Shown here: one piece after another, positions 10,587 through 10,823 of the stretch | How positions within the stretch are numbered: the stretch's first letter is position 1 | How the letters are laid out: every line of letters begins with the position of its first letter | Assembly: GCA_964507925.1 (NCBI GenBank) | Contig: CAZDRB010000028.1 | Location: forward strand, 1-10,823 | DNA: 10,823 nucleotides | Direction of reading: 5' to 3' | Origin: CAZDRB01 sp964507925 | GTDB lineage: Bacteria > Patescibacteriota > Microgenomatia > UBA1400 > UBA12108 | Notes under the pieces: generated by a model | Databases searched by the model: none | Seen by the model: the letters and a program-made list of their open reading frames with translations, nothing else | Told to the model about the DNA's origin: nothing | Translations under genes and position numbers: made by a program

Positions 10587-10823
10587 ATGCCAAGAACTAT
10601 GGCTCAAGAATTTGATCCTAGAGATTGCCAACATAAAAACAATATTACGGGCGCGTGCCGTCAGGTGCGTTTACCAGAAGATGTAACAGTTTTTTCTTCA
10701 ATATCTCCGGAATTTGGTCATCATGACCATCATATTATAGTTATGGCTTATATGATTATCGATGGATATGTTCCACCTGGGTTGGCGGTAGACGTCAGTA
10801 GTCCCTTACCAGTTTGTGTGCGA
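10587..10823 (+). CDS. Unknown protein, N-terminal part (cut by right edge)
   Basis: The frame is open for 79 residues to the right edge. The start is fixed by a consensus Shine-Dalgarno sequence (GGAGGTGAT). The visible part has two early cysteines (DCQHKNNITGAC), a histidine-rich stretch (EFGHHDHHIIVMAYMIIDG) and a proline/valine-rich end, with no signal peptide. The His/Cys content might bind a metal, but I do not recognise a family. Confidence 0.65.
   Translation, partial: MPRTMAQEFDPRDCQHKNNITGACRQVRLPEDVTVFSSISPEFGHHDHHIIVMAYMIIDGYVPPGLAVDVSSPLPVCVR

Overview
The window looks like a piece of a Patescibacteria (CPR) chromosome. The two ribosomal proteins, a zinc-ribbon L33 and a 70-residue zinc-ribbon L28, fit that group. 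So do the short, densely packed hypothetical genes, the tail-to-tail gene overlaps and the many promoters placed directly on start codons. TGA serves as a stop (for example at 5169-5171 and 7600-7602), so the UGA-to-glycine code of Gracilibacteria/Absconditabacteria is not in use. The assignment to CPR is inference from gene style; no 16S gene is present.

Layout. 1-421 (-) is the N-terminal part of a proline-rich unknown protein cut by the left edge. 530-709 (+) is rpmG, read divergently from it. 756-1031 (+) is a small unknown gene that meets, tail to tail, a GT28/MurG-like glycosyltransferase at 1000-2325 (-). 2368-3308 (-) is a two-gene operon of unknown function. 3431-7245 is an accessory block, visibly more AT-rich than its flanks. 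All of its genes lie on the + strand: a cysteine-containing small protein, a small GNAT acetyltransferase, a possible miniature isochorismatase-like protein, a 159-residue unknown, a two-gene unit ending in a HEPN-type protein, and a 107-residue unknown. The block ends at the 3' end of tRNA-Trp (7249-7319, -). Beyond it lie a small membrane protein (7378, +), an M50/S2P-type membrane metalloprotease (7546-8169, -), a surface-anchored Thr-rich protein (8234, +), rpmB (8855, +), a RecB-like PD-(D/E)XK protein (9090, +), and a right-edge partial gene (10587, +).

The most striking structure is in the accessory block. A 31-bp direct repeat occurs four times (3760, 4163, 4643, 5187) and aligns without gaps. 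Each copy sits 9-23 bases after one gene's stop and 45-70 bases before the next gene's start. Its first ten bases, TTGCAGGGAC, are identical to the tRNA-Trp 3' end plus two bases beyond it, in the same orientation, and the rest loosely resembles the tRNA's T arm. The array extends away from the tRNA 3' end. This is the arrangement expected if single-gene cassettes, each with its own promoter, were stacked by site-specific integration at the tRNA, in the manner of an integron. No recombinase is encoded here, so the mechanism is inference.

A second theme is translation initiation. Fifteen genes have a TATAAT-like box ending 6-9 bases before the start codon and no Shine-Dalgarno sequence, so their mRNAs should be leaderless. 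Shine-Dalgarno sequences appear at rpmG, at the right-edge gene and at the internal gene of the HEPN operon. This regularity was used to choose starts.
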